A stretch of DNA of 11,301 nucleotides, from assembly GCA_030625445.1 (NCBI GenBank), contig DAOUQU010000028.1, positions 1-11,301 on the forward strand. The letters run 5' to 3'. The stretch comes from Gammaproteobacteria bacterium (GTDB lineage Bacteria; Pseudomonadota; Gammaproteobacteria; Chromatiales; Chromatiaceae). Of the stretch, positions 1 through 7,213 are shown piece by piece. The stretch's first letter is position 1. The number at the start of each line of letters is the position of its first letter. Position numbers and translations under genes: made by a program. Under the pieces are notes generated by a model. The model was not told where the DNA came from. It ran no database searches and worked only from the letters and a program-made list of their open reading frames with translations.

Positions 1-30
1 AATCATTCAATAACCCGAAAAATTTCCCTG

Positions 31-60
31 TTGCTACATACAGTCATCCCCCCATATACT
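31..60 (+). promoter_or_regulatory. Candidate sigma70 promoter of the aminotransferase
   Basis: TTGCTA (31-36) and TATACT (55-60) are separated by 18 bp and lie about 37 bp upstream of the aminotransferase start codon. The -10 box matches 5 of 6 consensus bases. The assignment rests on sequence match and position only. No strong Shine-Dalgarno sequence is visible just before the ATG at 98. Confidence 0.4.
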
Positions 61-97
61 TAGGAATTGAATTCACAACATATTAGCGGCAGACCTT

Positions 98-1276
98 ATG
101 ACAACCTCTTTTCATCCTCCTGAACGCACTTTGATGGGCCCGGGCCCTTCCGATGTCAATCCGCGTATTCTCGAAGCCATGTCGCGCCCGACCATCGGCC
201 ACCTCGACCCCGCCTTTGTCGGCATGATGGAGGAGGTCAAGTCGATGCTGCAATATGCATTCCAGACATCAAACGCACTCACCATGCCCGTTTCTGCGCC
301 TGGCTCCGCCGGCATGGAGACCTGTTTTACCAACCTTGTCGAACCCGGCGACAAAGTGATCGTATGTCAGAACGGTGTTTTCGGCGGACGCATGAAAGAG
401 AATGTCGAGCGCTGCGGCGGCATCGCGGTGATGGTTGAAACAGAGTGGGGCCGCGCCGTTGACATCGATGCCGTCGAAGATGCACTGAAGGCCAATGCGG
501 ATGCAAAAATCGTTGCATTCGTGCATGCGGAAACATCGACCGGTGCGCAGTCCGACGCCAAAACACTGGTTGAACTGGCTCACAAACATGACTGCCTGAC
601 TATCGTCGACGCCGTGACTTCACTGGGCGGCACGCCGATACTGGTGGATGAGTGGGGAATCGACGCCATCTACTCCGGCACCCAGAAGTGTCTCTCCTGC
701 GTCCCCGGACTCTCACCAGTCAGTTTCGGCGACCGGGCCATTGAGGTCATACAGAACCGCAAAACAAAGGTTCAGAGCTGGTTTCTCGATCTGAATCTGG
801 TGATGGGTTACTGGGGCTCCGATGGCCAGCGCACCTACCATCATACGGCCCCGGTCAATACCCTCTATGCTCTGCACGAATCACTCGTGCTGCTGCAGCA
901 GGAGGGGCTTGAGAATGCATGGCAACGCCATCAGCATAATCATCTGGCGCTGAAAGCGGGGCTTGAATCGATGGGGCTCTCTCTTATCGTGCCCGAGGAT
1001 GAGCGTCTGCCGCAACTCAATGCAGTCTCAATCCCCGAAGGTATCGATGATGCTGCTGTTCGACTCCGTCTGCTGAATGACTACAATCTGGAGATTGGCG
1101 CCGGCCTGGGACCGCTTGGCGGAAAAATCTGGCGCATCGGCCTGATGGGTTATGCCAGCAATAGCAAGAACGTTATGCTGTGCATCACTGCACTCGGCAG
1201 CGTACTGCGGGACATGGGGTATGAGGCATCTCTCGATGATGCGCTGGACGCTGCTTACAGAGTCTTGAGTAGATAA
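98..1276 (+). CDS. Class V PLP aminotransferase (alanine/serine-glyoxylate type)
   Basis: The 392-residue product is a pyridoxal-5'-phosphate fold-type I enzyme of the AGXT/serine-glyoxylate aminotransferase family. It would transfer an amino group from alanine, serine or a related donor to glyoxylate or another 2-oxo acid in the cytoplasm. The N-terminus carries the family segment LMGPGPSDVNPRIL (12-25). SAPGSAGMET (66-75) looks like the phosphate-binding turn, D171 in IVDAVTS is the expected residue against the PLP pyridine nitrogen, and K197 in SGTQKCL is the predicted Schiff-base lysine. The length is normal for the family and the gene appears complete. The exact donor and acceptor cannot be decided from sequence, because purine-catabolic PucG-like enzymes share these motifs. 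The neighbours give no pathway clue. It is followed directly by a repeat region, so it is probably monocistronic. Confidence 0.9.
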   Translation: MTTSFHPPERTLMGPGPSDVNPRILEAMSRPTIGHLDPAFVGMMEEVKSMLQYAFQTSNALTMPVSAPGSAGMETCFTNLVEPGDKVIVCQNGVFGGRMKENVERCGGIAVMVETEWGRAVDIDAVEDALKANADAKIVAFVHAETSTGAQSDAKTLVELAHKHDCLTIVDAVTSLGGTPILVDEWGIDAIYSGTQKCLSCVPGLSPVSFGDRAIEVIQNRKTKVQSWFLDLNLVMGYWGSDGQRTYHHTAPVNTLYALHESLVLLQQEGLENAWQRHQHNHLALKAGLESMGLSLIVPEDERLPQLNAVSIPEGIDDAAVRLRLLNDYNLEIGAGLGPLGGKIWRIGLMGYASNSKNVMLCITALGSVLRDMGYEASLDDALDAAYRVLSR

Positions 1277-1308
1277 GTTTTAGGTTTTAGGTTTTAAGTT
1301 TTAGGTTT
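1277..1308. repeat. Heptad tandem repeat, left block
   Basis: Immediately after the aminotransferase stop codon there are four tandem heptamers (GTTTTAG, GTTTTAG, GTTTTAA, GTTTTAG) and a partial fifth unit. The same unit recurs at 1484-1501 on the other side of a palindromic element, so the two blocks frame it. Function unknown. Confidence 0.85.
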
Positions 1309-1479
1309 GTAACTATCCAGTATCTTCAAAAAAGAGTAAAACAGTCACTGCTATTGGGTGTATCTGCAAGAAACGTTGGAGGCATGGATGCCGACACGAG
1401 TCTACATGGATGTATTCACGACGTTTTCTTGAGGATATATCCAATAGCAGTGACGCTCCCGAATGCGCTGAATAGTTAC
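1309..1479. repeat. Nested inverted-repeat (MITE/REP-like) element
   Basis: The ends are inverted repeats: GTAACTATCCAG (1309-1320) against CTGAATAGTTAC (1468-1479), matching at 11 of 12 positions. Inside is a longer imperfect pair, 1344-1376 against 1421-1454, whose outer 14 bp are perfect (GTCACTGCTATTGG with CCAATAGCAGTGAC). The centre holds two small palindromes sharing a CATGGATG core: GGCATGGATGCC (1381-1392) and TACATGGATGTA (1403-1414). No reading frame is apparent. It resembles non-autonomous palindromic repeats of proteobacterial genomes. As RNA it could fold into a long stem and end or protect the upstream transcript, which is inference. Confidence 0.75.
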
Positions 1480-1483
1480 TTAG

Positions 1484-1501
1484 ATTTTAGGTTTTAGGTT
1501 T
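1484..1501. repeat. Heptad tandem repeat, right block
   Basis: ATTTTAG, GTTTTAG and a partial GTTT unit run up to the first possible start codon of the Sco1-like gene. The orientation is the same as in the left block at 1277-1308, so the palindromic element is bracketed by direct copies of the unit. Confidence 0.8.
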
Positions 1502-1502
1502 G

Positions 1503-2144
1503 ATGAGGAAGAACCGGCATTTCACCAGGGGCGGCCGCATGCTGCTGCTTGCAGCTGCCTTCGGCGTGCTGGTTGGCAGCTACTACCTTGGAAACATGTA
1601 CCAGCGAAGCAAGGTCGCGAGCGAGAGCATCGCGATGCTGCATACCCCGGAAAAAGCCATCGCCCCCTTCTCCCTGGAGAGAGCGGATGAAACCGGCCTG
1701 AGCAACGCAGATCTGAAAGGCCACTGGTCGCTGTTCTATTTTGGCGACAGCTACTGCACTGATCTCTGCCCCGCCGCCATGGGGAATATTGTCAGGCTCT
1801 ACAACCGGCTTGCGATCAATCCTGAAATTCAACAATCGCTGAAGTTCATCTTTGTTTCGCTGGATCCACTGCGGGATACACCCGAACGTCTGCGCTCTTA
1901 TGTGACAGGCTACCATCCCGGTTTCACCGGCGTCTCAGGCAGTAAAGAAGCAGTAGATGCTCTTGCAAAGGAATTTTCGATCTATTACAAACAACAGGAG
2001 CCTGATCAGGAGGGTAATTACCGCATCGATCACGGAGTGACGCTCTCCCTGGTCAATCCGCAGGGTAAGATAGCCGCCTACTTTATCGATCTGACAAACT
2101 CCGAACACCTCGCCACTGACATTCTGCATATCATTGAACCATGA
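1503..2144 (+). CDS. Sco1/SenC/PrrC family copper-binding thioredoxin-fold protein
   Basis: The 213-residue product has a basic N-terminus and one membrane anchor (about 13-29), followed by a periplasmic thioredoxin-like domain. The Sco copper ligands are visible: the C-x3-C pair C85 and C89 in SYCTDLCP, and H177 in RIDHGVTL. FVSLDPLRDTPERL (117-130) is also typical of the family. Sco proteins deliver copper to, or reduce, the CuA site of cytochrome oxidase and act in periplasmic redox homeostasis. No oxidase gene lies in the window. The start is uncertain. TTG at 1500 and ATG at 1503 abut the heptad repeat and have no Shine-Dalgarno sequence, whereas ATG at 1539 follows an AGGGG stretch and would still leave the anchor intact. 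The stop codon overlaps the psd start, suggesting translational coupling. Confidence 0.87.
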   Translation: MRKNRHFTRGGRMLLLAAAFGVLVGSYYLGNMYQRSKVASESIAMLHTPEKAIAPFSLERADETGLSNADLKGHWSLFYFGDSYCTDLCPAAMGNIVRLYNRLAINPEIQQSLKFIFVSLDPLRDTPERLRSYVTGYHPGFTGVSGSKEAVDALAKEFSIYYKQQEPDQEGNYRIDHGVTLSLVNPQGKIAAYFIDLTNSEHLATDILHIIEP

Positions 2145-3040
2145 CTACTCCAGCCAGCAATGACACTCCCTCATGGTCACAACGTCTGCTTACAGTCGTT
2201 ATGCCAATACTGCCCCATCATCTGCTCTCAGCCATGATGTATGCTGTTGCCCGCAGTGAATGGAAGCTACTCAAGAGCAGAATTATTCGCTGGGTTGTCA
2301 AACATTATGATGTGGATCTCAGCGAAGCAGTGATCAAGGATGCAGATCTCTACCCGAGCTTTAACGCATTTTTTACCCGTCAGCTGGAGAGTACAGCGCG
2401 TCCTATTGCCACCGGGAAAAATGACATTGTCAGTCCTGTCGATGGCGAGGTGAGCCAGGCTGCGCCGATAGCACAGGGACGCATGATCCAGGCAAAAGGC
2501 CGCGACTACTCACTGCTGGAGTTGCTGGGGGGTGACGAGAAGCTAGCCGCCCTGTTTGAAGAGGGCAATTTTGCAACCATCTACCTCTCCCCCAGAGACT
2601 ACCACCGCATCCATATGCCGATGGATGGTCATCTGAGAAAAATGAGCCATGTTCCGGGGCGCCTCTTCAGCGTCAGCCAGTATACGACCGAGTCTGTGCC
2701 CAATCTGTTTGCACGCAATGAACGCGTGATCAGCCTGTTTGACACAGATGCCGGGCCAATGGCCATGATACTGGTGGGAGCAATTTTCGTCGGTAGTATG
2801 GAGACGGTGTGGGACGGGATCGTGACGCCGGTAAGACATCGCATCAGCAGTTGGGAGTACGCGCCTCAATCAGAACAACAGCTGACTCTGCACAAAGGCG
2901 AAGAGATGGGACGCTTCAACATGGGCTCGACAGTGATCCTGTTGTTTCCCAAAGACCGCGTCGCATGGGACGAGCTCATGAGAAATGGCAAAAGTCTCAA
3001 AATGGGTCAGCGTATCGGTGGAAGGTTAACAGCCGCCTGA
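2141..3040 (+). CDS. psd: Phosphatidylserine decarboxylase proenzyme
   Basis: The 299-residue proenzyme converts phosphatidylserine to phosphatidylethanolamine at the inner membrane. It is self-cleaved at the Gly-Ser bond of the MGST motif (261-264), so S263 would become the pyruvoyl group of the small alpha subunit. D101 in SPVDGEV and H158 in YHRIHMP fit the Asp-His-Ser triad of the family, and FATIYLSPRDYHRIHMP (144-160) is highly characteristic. Length and C-terminus are normal. The ATG lies inside the last codons of the Sco1-like gene (ATGA overlap), so the two genes are probably translated from one message although their functions are unrelated. The gene is convergent with the response regulator, with only about 65 bp between the stop codons. 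Confidence 0.96.
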   Translation: MTTPASNDTPSWSQRLLTVVMPILPHHLLSAMMYAVARSEWKLLKSRIIRWVVKHYDVDLSEAVIKDADLYPSFNAFFTRQLESTARPIATGKNDIVSPVDGEVSQAAPIAQGRMIQAKGRDYSLLELLGGDEKLAALFEEGNFATIYLSPRDYHRIHMPMDGHLRKMSHVPGRLFSVSQYTTESVPNLFARNERVISLFDTDAGPMAMILVGAIFVGSMETVWDGIVTPVRHRISSWEYAPQSEQQLTLHKGEEMGRFNMGSTVILLFPKDRVAWDELMRNGKSLKMGQRIGGRLTAA

Positions 3041-3105
3041 GCAACTTCTCGATAACTCCATGCATGAGGACAGATTGGCATCTCTTTCCAATATATCAAA
3101 ATCCC

Positions 3106-3777
3106 CTAACCGCCTGACGCCAGCATCGACATTCTGACCAGCTCGGCAAGTGACTTCGCCTGCATCTTCTCCATCACATGGGCGCGGTGAGCCTCGACAG
3201 TCTTGGCGCTGACATTGAGTTCAGATGCGATCTGCTTGTTGGCTTTTCCTATGGTGACAAGTTCCATCACCTGATGCTCCCGCCTTGTCAGCTGCGCCAG
3301 CCGGGCCAGGATTTCTGCCTGGGTCGCACGGTTTTTACGCTGCTCCACATCCAGTAAAAGTGCACGCTGGATCGATGCCAGCAGTAGTTCATCATCAAAG
3401 GGCTTCTCAATAAAATCCAGAGCGCCGGCTTTCAATGCACGCACCGCCATGGAAACATCCCCATGTCCGGTCATAATCACCACAGGAAGCCTGACATCCC
3501 TGCTCTCCAGCTGCTCCTGAAGCTCCAGGCCGCTCATACCGGGCATGCGGACATCCAGCAACAAACAGCCTGACTGACCGGGATAGTAGCTCTGCAGAAA
3601 AGAGTTTGCCGAATCATGGGTTTCCACCTTGAGTCCGACAGACTCAAGCAGCCAGCGCAGAGAATCACGCAGCGCTTCATCGTCGTCAACAATGAAAACC
3701 ACTCCCTGCTGCTCACTCTGTTGATCGCTCTCTTGGCTATCCTGTTGACTCTTCTGATTTTCAGGGTTGTTGCTCAT
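3106..3777 (-). CDS. FixJ/NarL-family response regulator (REC + LuxR HTH)
   Basis: The 223-residue product has a receiver domain (about 26-140) and a C-terminal LuxR-type helix-turn-helix (about 163-219). The acidic pocket is DDD (31-33), the phospho-acceptor is D75 in LLLDVRMPG, T103 sits in IMTGHGD and the conserved lysine is K125 in IEKPFDD. The order REC-linker-HTH and the RMPGMSGLELQ and GALDFIEKPFDDE segments place it in the FixJ/TodT/StyR group. A Gln/Ser-rich stretch (about 8-24) precedes the receiver domain. I chose the ATG at 3777 because AGGAAGAG stands just upstream. A longer frame upstream would overlap the kinase gene. It follows the kinase gene after 8 bp, so the two form an operon and a cognate pair. 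Target genes are unknown. Confidence 0.94.
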   Translation of the reverse strand: MSNNPENQKSQQDSQESDQQSEQQGVVFIVDDDEALRDSLRWLLESVGLKVETHDSANSFLQSYYPGQSGCLLLDVRMPGMSGLELQEQLESRDVRLPVVIMTGHGDVSMAVRALKAGALDFIEKPFDDELLLASIQRALLLDVEQRKNRATQAEILARLAQLTRREHQVMELVTIGKANKQIASELNVSAKTVEAHRAHVMEKMQAKSLAELVRMSMLASGG

Positions 3778-3785
3778 GACTCTTC

Positions 3786-6320
3786 CTACTGTTGGTTTTG
3801 CCTGGTGACCGGCAGCCATATTGTAAACGCTGCGCCGCCCAGGCTGCTTTTTGCATAACTGATTTTACCACCATGGTCGGCAAGAATGGTTTCACTGATC
3901 GACAAACCCACTCCCATACCGCTCTGCTTGGTGGTGAAAAACGGCTCAAAGATCCGGCTCTCAGCTTCTGCACTCAACCCCGGACCATTATCTTCGACTG
4001 TGACCGTCAGCATAGCATCCCTGCGTGATGTACTGATACGAATCACACCGGGAGAGACCGCTGCCCCCATCAACGCATCCACTGCGTTGCGTGTCAAATT
4101 AAGGATCACCTGTTCGATCTGCACAAGATCGATGCTGACGACCGGGAGATCAACAGCCAGGTCCAGTTTGATCTGAATGTTGTTTTTACGCGTCTCAAAA
4201 TCCATAAATGAGAGCACTTCATGCACCAGGTTATTCAGCCTGGCACTGTTGCGCACCGGAACCTGCCGCTCAACCATCTCCCGCAGTCGTTTGATGATGC
4301 GCGCTGCCCTGCTGGCCTGACTGGTGATTCTCTGCAAAGGCTCCGCCAGCTCCTCAGCAGTGGCGCCATTGACAAAACGCCGCTTGGCGCCATTCGCATA
4401 ATTGATGATTGCCGCCAGTGGCTGATTCAGCTCATGAGCAAGCCCCGTCGCCATCTCACCCATACTGCTGAGACGACAGACATGCACCAGCTCTGTCTGG
4501 TGGCGCCGGGCATCAGCTTCGGCAGCACGCATCTCGGTAATATCCCGTGCATAGAGATTGACATAATCAAGCCCTGCGATGGGAGCGATCAGCAGAAAGT
4601 AGATGCGTCCTCCCAGTTCAACCTCACTCTCATCATCACTATTCTGATTCAGCGCATACTCGATCTTTGAACGCCAGTTCAGAGGGATCAACTGCATGCG
4701 GGTTACGCCGAGAGACTCCAGCAGGTGTTCACTTGCTGCGTTGGCATAAGTGATCACCCCGTCCCGATTGACACGCATGACCGGAATCGGACTCTCTCCG
4801 GGAAATGCCGCCAGTGAGCGTATCTCCTGCTCCTGCTTGCGCCGCTGAGAGATATCATGCAGATAGATGGTAAAGAGCGTACTGCTGTCAATCAAAATTG
4901 GCTTGATCGCCACTTCAACGGGAAACTTGCTCCCATCACTATGGTGGGCAATCATCTCCAGACGCAAATCCCAAACTTCCTCACCACTCTCGAAGCTGGC
5001 CTTCAATACATCAGCGAAATGTACCTGGCTGGCCGCATCGATGATCAGTGATTCGACCGACTTGCCTTTTGCATCCGACGCCTGATAACCAAATGCCTTC
5101 TCTGCAGTGGGATTGAAGTCAATGATTGAACCACTCTGATCGACGGTGACGATTGAATCGAGAGATGTCTCCATAATCGCCGTGGTCAAAGCCTCTTTTT
5201 GCCGGATCTCTGATTCATGCAGGACGCGCATCTCCTCTCTTGCTTCACGCACCAGGTGAATGAACTGCTTCATCCAGTCCTCAAGAATCATCAACTGGTT
5301 GCCGCTCTCCCTGACGGGTTGAGAGATACCCAGCGCCCGCTGTGAAAATTTTGATAAACGCCGCAGCGCGGCACTGAGACGATTGGAGACAAGCATGAAC
5401 AACAGCGAGAAAAAGGCGATAAAGGTGAGTGCAACAATACCGCGCTGGCGCTGCTCGAGACGCACAATGCGCAGCGCCATACTATGCATCGGAGCCAGAG
5501 GAATAAAGGTGGCAAACAACATCTCCAGATTGGTTTCGCCGCTGTCAAGGAATGTTTGGGACGTCACTGCATACTCCTCTGACATCTTTGCGGCTTCATC
5601 CCCAATGCCTATCTCCTCTAAATTACTGGTGGCTAACAGACGCTGTTCACTTGAATCCAGCAGAGCGGTCACGACCCCCTTGCGCGATAGCCCCGGTTGA
5701 GCGGCCTGTAGGAACTCCTCGTCAACAGGGACCACCAGCATCAGTGTTCCCATGACATTGTATGCAGCATCTTCAGCAACTGTTGACACCAGCAACCATG
5801 GCTTGCTGTCAATGATGGTGAGATAGACCTGGGTTTGCTCTGTGGCAAGATAATCATTGATGCGGGGCGCCAGACCATCAGGCAGCGGTAAATCTCCGGT
5901 CTGGTAGAGCTCTCTCACCACTCCCATGCGATCAATCAACAAAATATGACTCGGTGAGATCAGCGACTTCCAGCGGGAAGGCTGCGGCAGCCAGAGCGGC
6001 TGTTTTTCATGATAGACAATCACCGACTCCTGATCATCAGAAAACCAGTAGAGCGGATCGAGATAATTCGCCAGACGGCGATGGCTCGCAAGAAGTTGCG
6101 CAGAAGCTTTATAACCCTGGATTGAGTTATGAAAATAGATCAGTGACTCATGGGAGCGCTGCTCAAGATTTTCCTGCAGTTGCCGCTGATAAATCTGGTT
6201 GACTTCATCCTTCTGCAGGGTATCGAGGATTTCCCACAACCCCAGTCCGGCTATCACCCCGACAATAGCGGCAAACAGTGATAAAGGAATGCGACGGATC
6301 AGCTTTCGCAGTATGGACAA
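3786..6320 (-). CDS. Membrane PAS-PAS sensor histidine kinase (FixL/TodS/DctB-like)
   Basis: The 844-residue kinase has a first membrane segment (about 11-32), a large extracytoplasmic sensor region (about 33-293), a second membrane segment (about 294-313) and a HAMP-like or coiled linker. Two PAS domains follow (about 378-492 and 503-597). The HisKA helix has H629 in AHELNQPLAA, and the HATPase domain has the N box NLTRNAVDAL (741-750), DNGPG (777-781), FEPFFTTK (791-798) and GMGVGLS (801-807). The HELNQPL H box is that of FixL/DctB-type kinases, which pair with FixJ or NtrC-like regulators; the gene behind it is FixJ-like. The start is TTG at 6320, supported by AGGAG seven bases upstream. 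The periplasmic region suggests sensing of an external ligand. I see no convincing heme-PAS signature, so oxygen sensing is not supported. Confidence 0.94.
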   Translation of the reverse strand: MSILRKLIRRIPLSLFAAIVGVIAGLGLWEILDTLQKDEVNQIYQRQLQENLEQRSHESLIYFHNSIQGYKASAQLLASHRRLANYLDPLYWFSDDQESVIVYHEKQPLWLPQPSRWKSLISPSHILLIDRMGVVRELYQTGDLPLPDGLAPRINDYLATEQTQVYLTIIDSKPWLLVSTVAEDAAYNVMGTLMLVVPVDEEFLQAAQPGLSRKGVVTALLDSSEQRLLATSNLEEIGIGDEAAKMSEEYAVTSQTFLDSGETNLEMLFATFIPLAPMHSMALRIVRLEQRQRGIVALTFIAFFSLLFMLVSNRLSAALRRLSKFSQRALGISQPVRESGNQLMILEDWMKQFIHLVREAREEMRVLHESEIRQKEALTTAIMETSLDSIVTVDQSGSIIDFNPTAEKAFGYQASDAKGKSVESLIIDAASQVHFADVLKASFESGEEVWDLRLEMIAHHSDGSKFPVEVAIKPILIDSSTLFTIYLHDISQRRKQEQEIRSLAAFPGESPIPVMRVNRDGVITYANAASEHLLESLGVTRMQLIPLNWRSKIEYALNQNSDDESEVELGGRIYFLLIAPIAGLDYVNLYARDITEMRAAEADARRHQTELVHVCRLSSMGEMATGLAHELNQPLAAIINYANGAKRRFVNGATAEELAEPLQRITSQASRAARIIKRLREMVERQVPVRNSARLNNLVHEVLSFMDFETRKNNIQIKLDLAVDLPVVSIDLVQIEQVILNLTRNAVDALMGAAVSPGVIRISTSRRDAMLTVTVEDNGPGLSAEAESRIFEPFFTTKQSGMGVGLSISETILADHGGKISYAKSSLGGAAFTIWLPVTRQNQQ

Positions 6321-6327
6321 CGAGATG

Positions 6328-6332
6328 CTCCT
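6328..6332 (-). promoter_or_regulatory. Shine-Dalgarno site fixing the TTG start of the kinase
   Basis: AGGAG on the minus strand lies seven bases before TTG at 6320-6318. It is the reason for accepting a non-ATG start: the membrane segment begins only about ten codons later, so a later start would damage the first transmembrane helix. Confidence 0.65.
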
Positions 6333-6366
6333 GGATGTAAGTTCTCAACAAGCCCGTGTGAATGCC

Positions 6367-6516
6367 GTCATTGCGATGGAGCCTAAGCGACTGCAGCACT
6401 AATTTTGCTTGGAGCAAAATTGAACGCACTTTGTGCGACCCGAAGGGTAAATTACAAGGATGTAATTTATAATCCCAAACCAGATTGCCGCGTCGCCTCC
6501 GGCTCCTCGCAATGAC
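6367..6516. repeat. MITE/REP-like element with four tandem hairpins
   Basis: The outer arms 6367-6391 and 6492-6516 are imperfect inverted repeats; each outer end has GTCATTGCGA or its complement, and the arms continue as GGAGCC...GCGAC with small differences. Between them stand four perfect short palindromes almost without spacers: AATTTTGC/GCAAAATT (6401-6421), CGCAC/GTGCG (6425-6437), ACCC/GGGT around GAA (6438-6448) and AAATTACA/TGTAATTT (6449-6468). No coding frame is apparent. It lies between the kinase start and its presumed upstream promoter region, so it would sit in the kinase leader or separate it from its promoter. Confidence 0.75.
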
Positions 6517-6628
6517 ATCATGCACTCAATACACGGAGTTATTGAGGTGTTACTGATGGATCGACTCAGTACCGGGCGACAGTGAGACTGCCGCTCGGGG
6601 AGCCTGAATCATACTCCCTCCCCCACAA
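6517..6628. other. Gene-free stretch with small inverted repeats
   Basis: This is the remainder of the 360 bp between the kinase start and the iscR stop. I see no gene. It has CTCAATA/TATTGAG (6525-6546, loop of 8) and TACTGA/TCAGTA (6551-6571, spacer of 9), then a weak CCGGGCG/CGCTCGG pairing. It may hold the kinase promoter on the minus strand, but no convincing -35/-10 pair was found. Confidence 0.45.
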
Positions 6629-6630
6629 AA

Positions 6631-6656
6631 TAAAAAAGCCCGCAAGTGCGGGCTTT
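6631..6656 (-). terminator. Intrinsic terminator of iscR
   Basis: Read on the minus strand, AAAGCCCGC pairs with GCGGGCTTT around a four-base loop and is followed directly by a T-rich run (TTTTATTTT). It begins about 25 bp after the iscR stop codon. On the plus strand the stem is followed by mixed sequence, so it acts chiefly for iscR. It shows that iscR is not co-transcribed with the kinase downstream. Confidence 0.9.
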
Positions 6657-6680
6657 CTCATCACTCAGACTGACCCCGTG

Positions 6681-7142
6681 TTAACTGGCCAGTTTCAACT
6701 CCTCTTTTTCACGTTTCTGTTGACCGTCGATATCCAGTACATCAGCATTCTGGATCAGCTCTTCCAGGGTAATTCCCTCGAGAAACTCATAGATCTGTTT
6801 GCTCAACGAATTCCACAGCGAGTGTGTCAAGCAGCGATGTCCACCGGAGCAATTTTCCTTGCCACGGCAGCGTGTAAATTCAACCCACTCATCCACAGCA
6901 CAGATAATGTTGGCAATGCTGATCTCATCGGCACTGCGGCCAAGAAAGTATCCACCGCCGGGACCACGCACGCCACGCACCAGTCCCTTGCTTCTCAGTG
7001 AGGCAAACAGCTGCTCCAGATATGAGAGAGAGATACCCTGGTTTTCAGAGATATCAGCCAGTGTCACCGGCCCGTCAGACCCATGCAGCGCCAGGTCCAA
7101 CATCGCAGTCACAGCATAACGACCTTTGGTAGAAAGCCTCAT
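6681..7142 (-). CDS. iscR: Rrf2-family [2Fe-2S] regulator IscR
   Basis: The 153-residue product begins with the Rrf2 winged helix (MRLSTKGRYAVTAMLDLA; recognition segment about 28-60, including ISLSYLEQLF) and has the cluster-binding loop RCRGKENCSGGHRCLTH. The ligands C92, C98, C104 and H107 are at the same positions as in E. coli IscR, so it should bind a [2Fe-2S] cluster and sense Fe-S status. Holo-IscR normally represses isc genes through type 1 sites, while apo- or holo-IscR uses type 2 sites. GAGGTG (7148-7153) is a good Shine-Dalgarno sequence for the ATG at 7142. Unusually, no iscS, iscU or iscA follows; a terminator comes directly after the stop. A promoter with an overlapping IscR-like site lies upstream, so autoregulation is likely. 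Confidence 0.96.
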   Translation of the reverse strand: MRLSTKGRYAVTAMLDLALHGSDGPVTLADISENQGISLSYLEQLFASLRSKGLVRGVRGPGGGYFLGRSADEISIANIICAVDEWVEFTRCRGKENCSGGHRCLTHSLWNSLSKQIYEFLEGITLEELIQNADVLDIDGQQKREKEELKLAS

Positions 7143-7184
7143 AATTACACCTCAATTTCTAATTTCTTACTAAATACAAGGGTT

Positions 7185-7213
7185 ATTATGATAAAACCCA
7201 GTAAATTAGTCAA
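7185..7213 (-). promoter_or_regulatory. iscR promoter
   Basis: On the minus strand TTGACT (7213-7208) is followed after exactly 17 bp by CATAAT (7190-7185), each matching the sigma70 consensus at 5 of 6 positions. The distance to the iscR start (about 43 bp from the -10) leaves room for a short leader with the GAGGTG ribosome site. Confidence 0.8.

Noticed and set aside
1277..1501. CRISPR array
   Set aside because: The repeat units are 7 bp with no spacers, and the middle is one palindromic element, not alternating repeats and spacers.
1494..1916. 140-codon minus-strand frame
   Set aside because: It is antisense to the Sco1-like gene, whose copper-binding motifs are unambiguous. No ribosome site or family features.
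3041..3105. Bidirectional terminator between psd and the response regulator
   Set aside because: Only a weak ATTGG/CCAAT pairing with a 9-base loop and no T-run is present, too little to call.
2809..3117. 102-codon plus-strand frame overlapping the end of psd
   Set aside because: It is a frame-shifted shadow of psd. The psd frame reads through the MGST motif to a normal C-terminus.
4221..4670. 149-codon plus-strand frame
   Set aside because: It is antisense to the kinase core (HisKA and PAS2), where motifs are continuous on the minus strand.
4850..5200. Heme-binding PAS as in FixL
   Set aside because: The first PAS domain has a His (H434) near the region of the FixL proximal histidine, but by-eye alignment puts Phe at that exact position and the surrounding FixL signature is absent.
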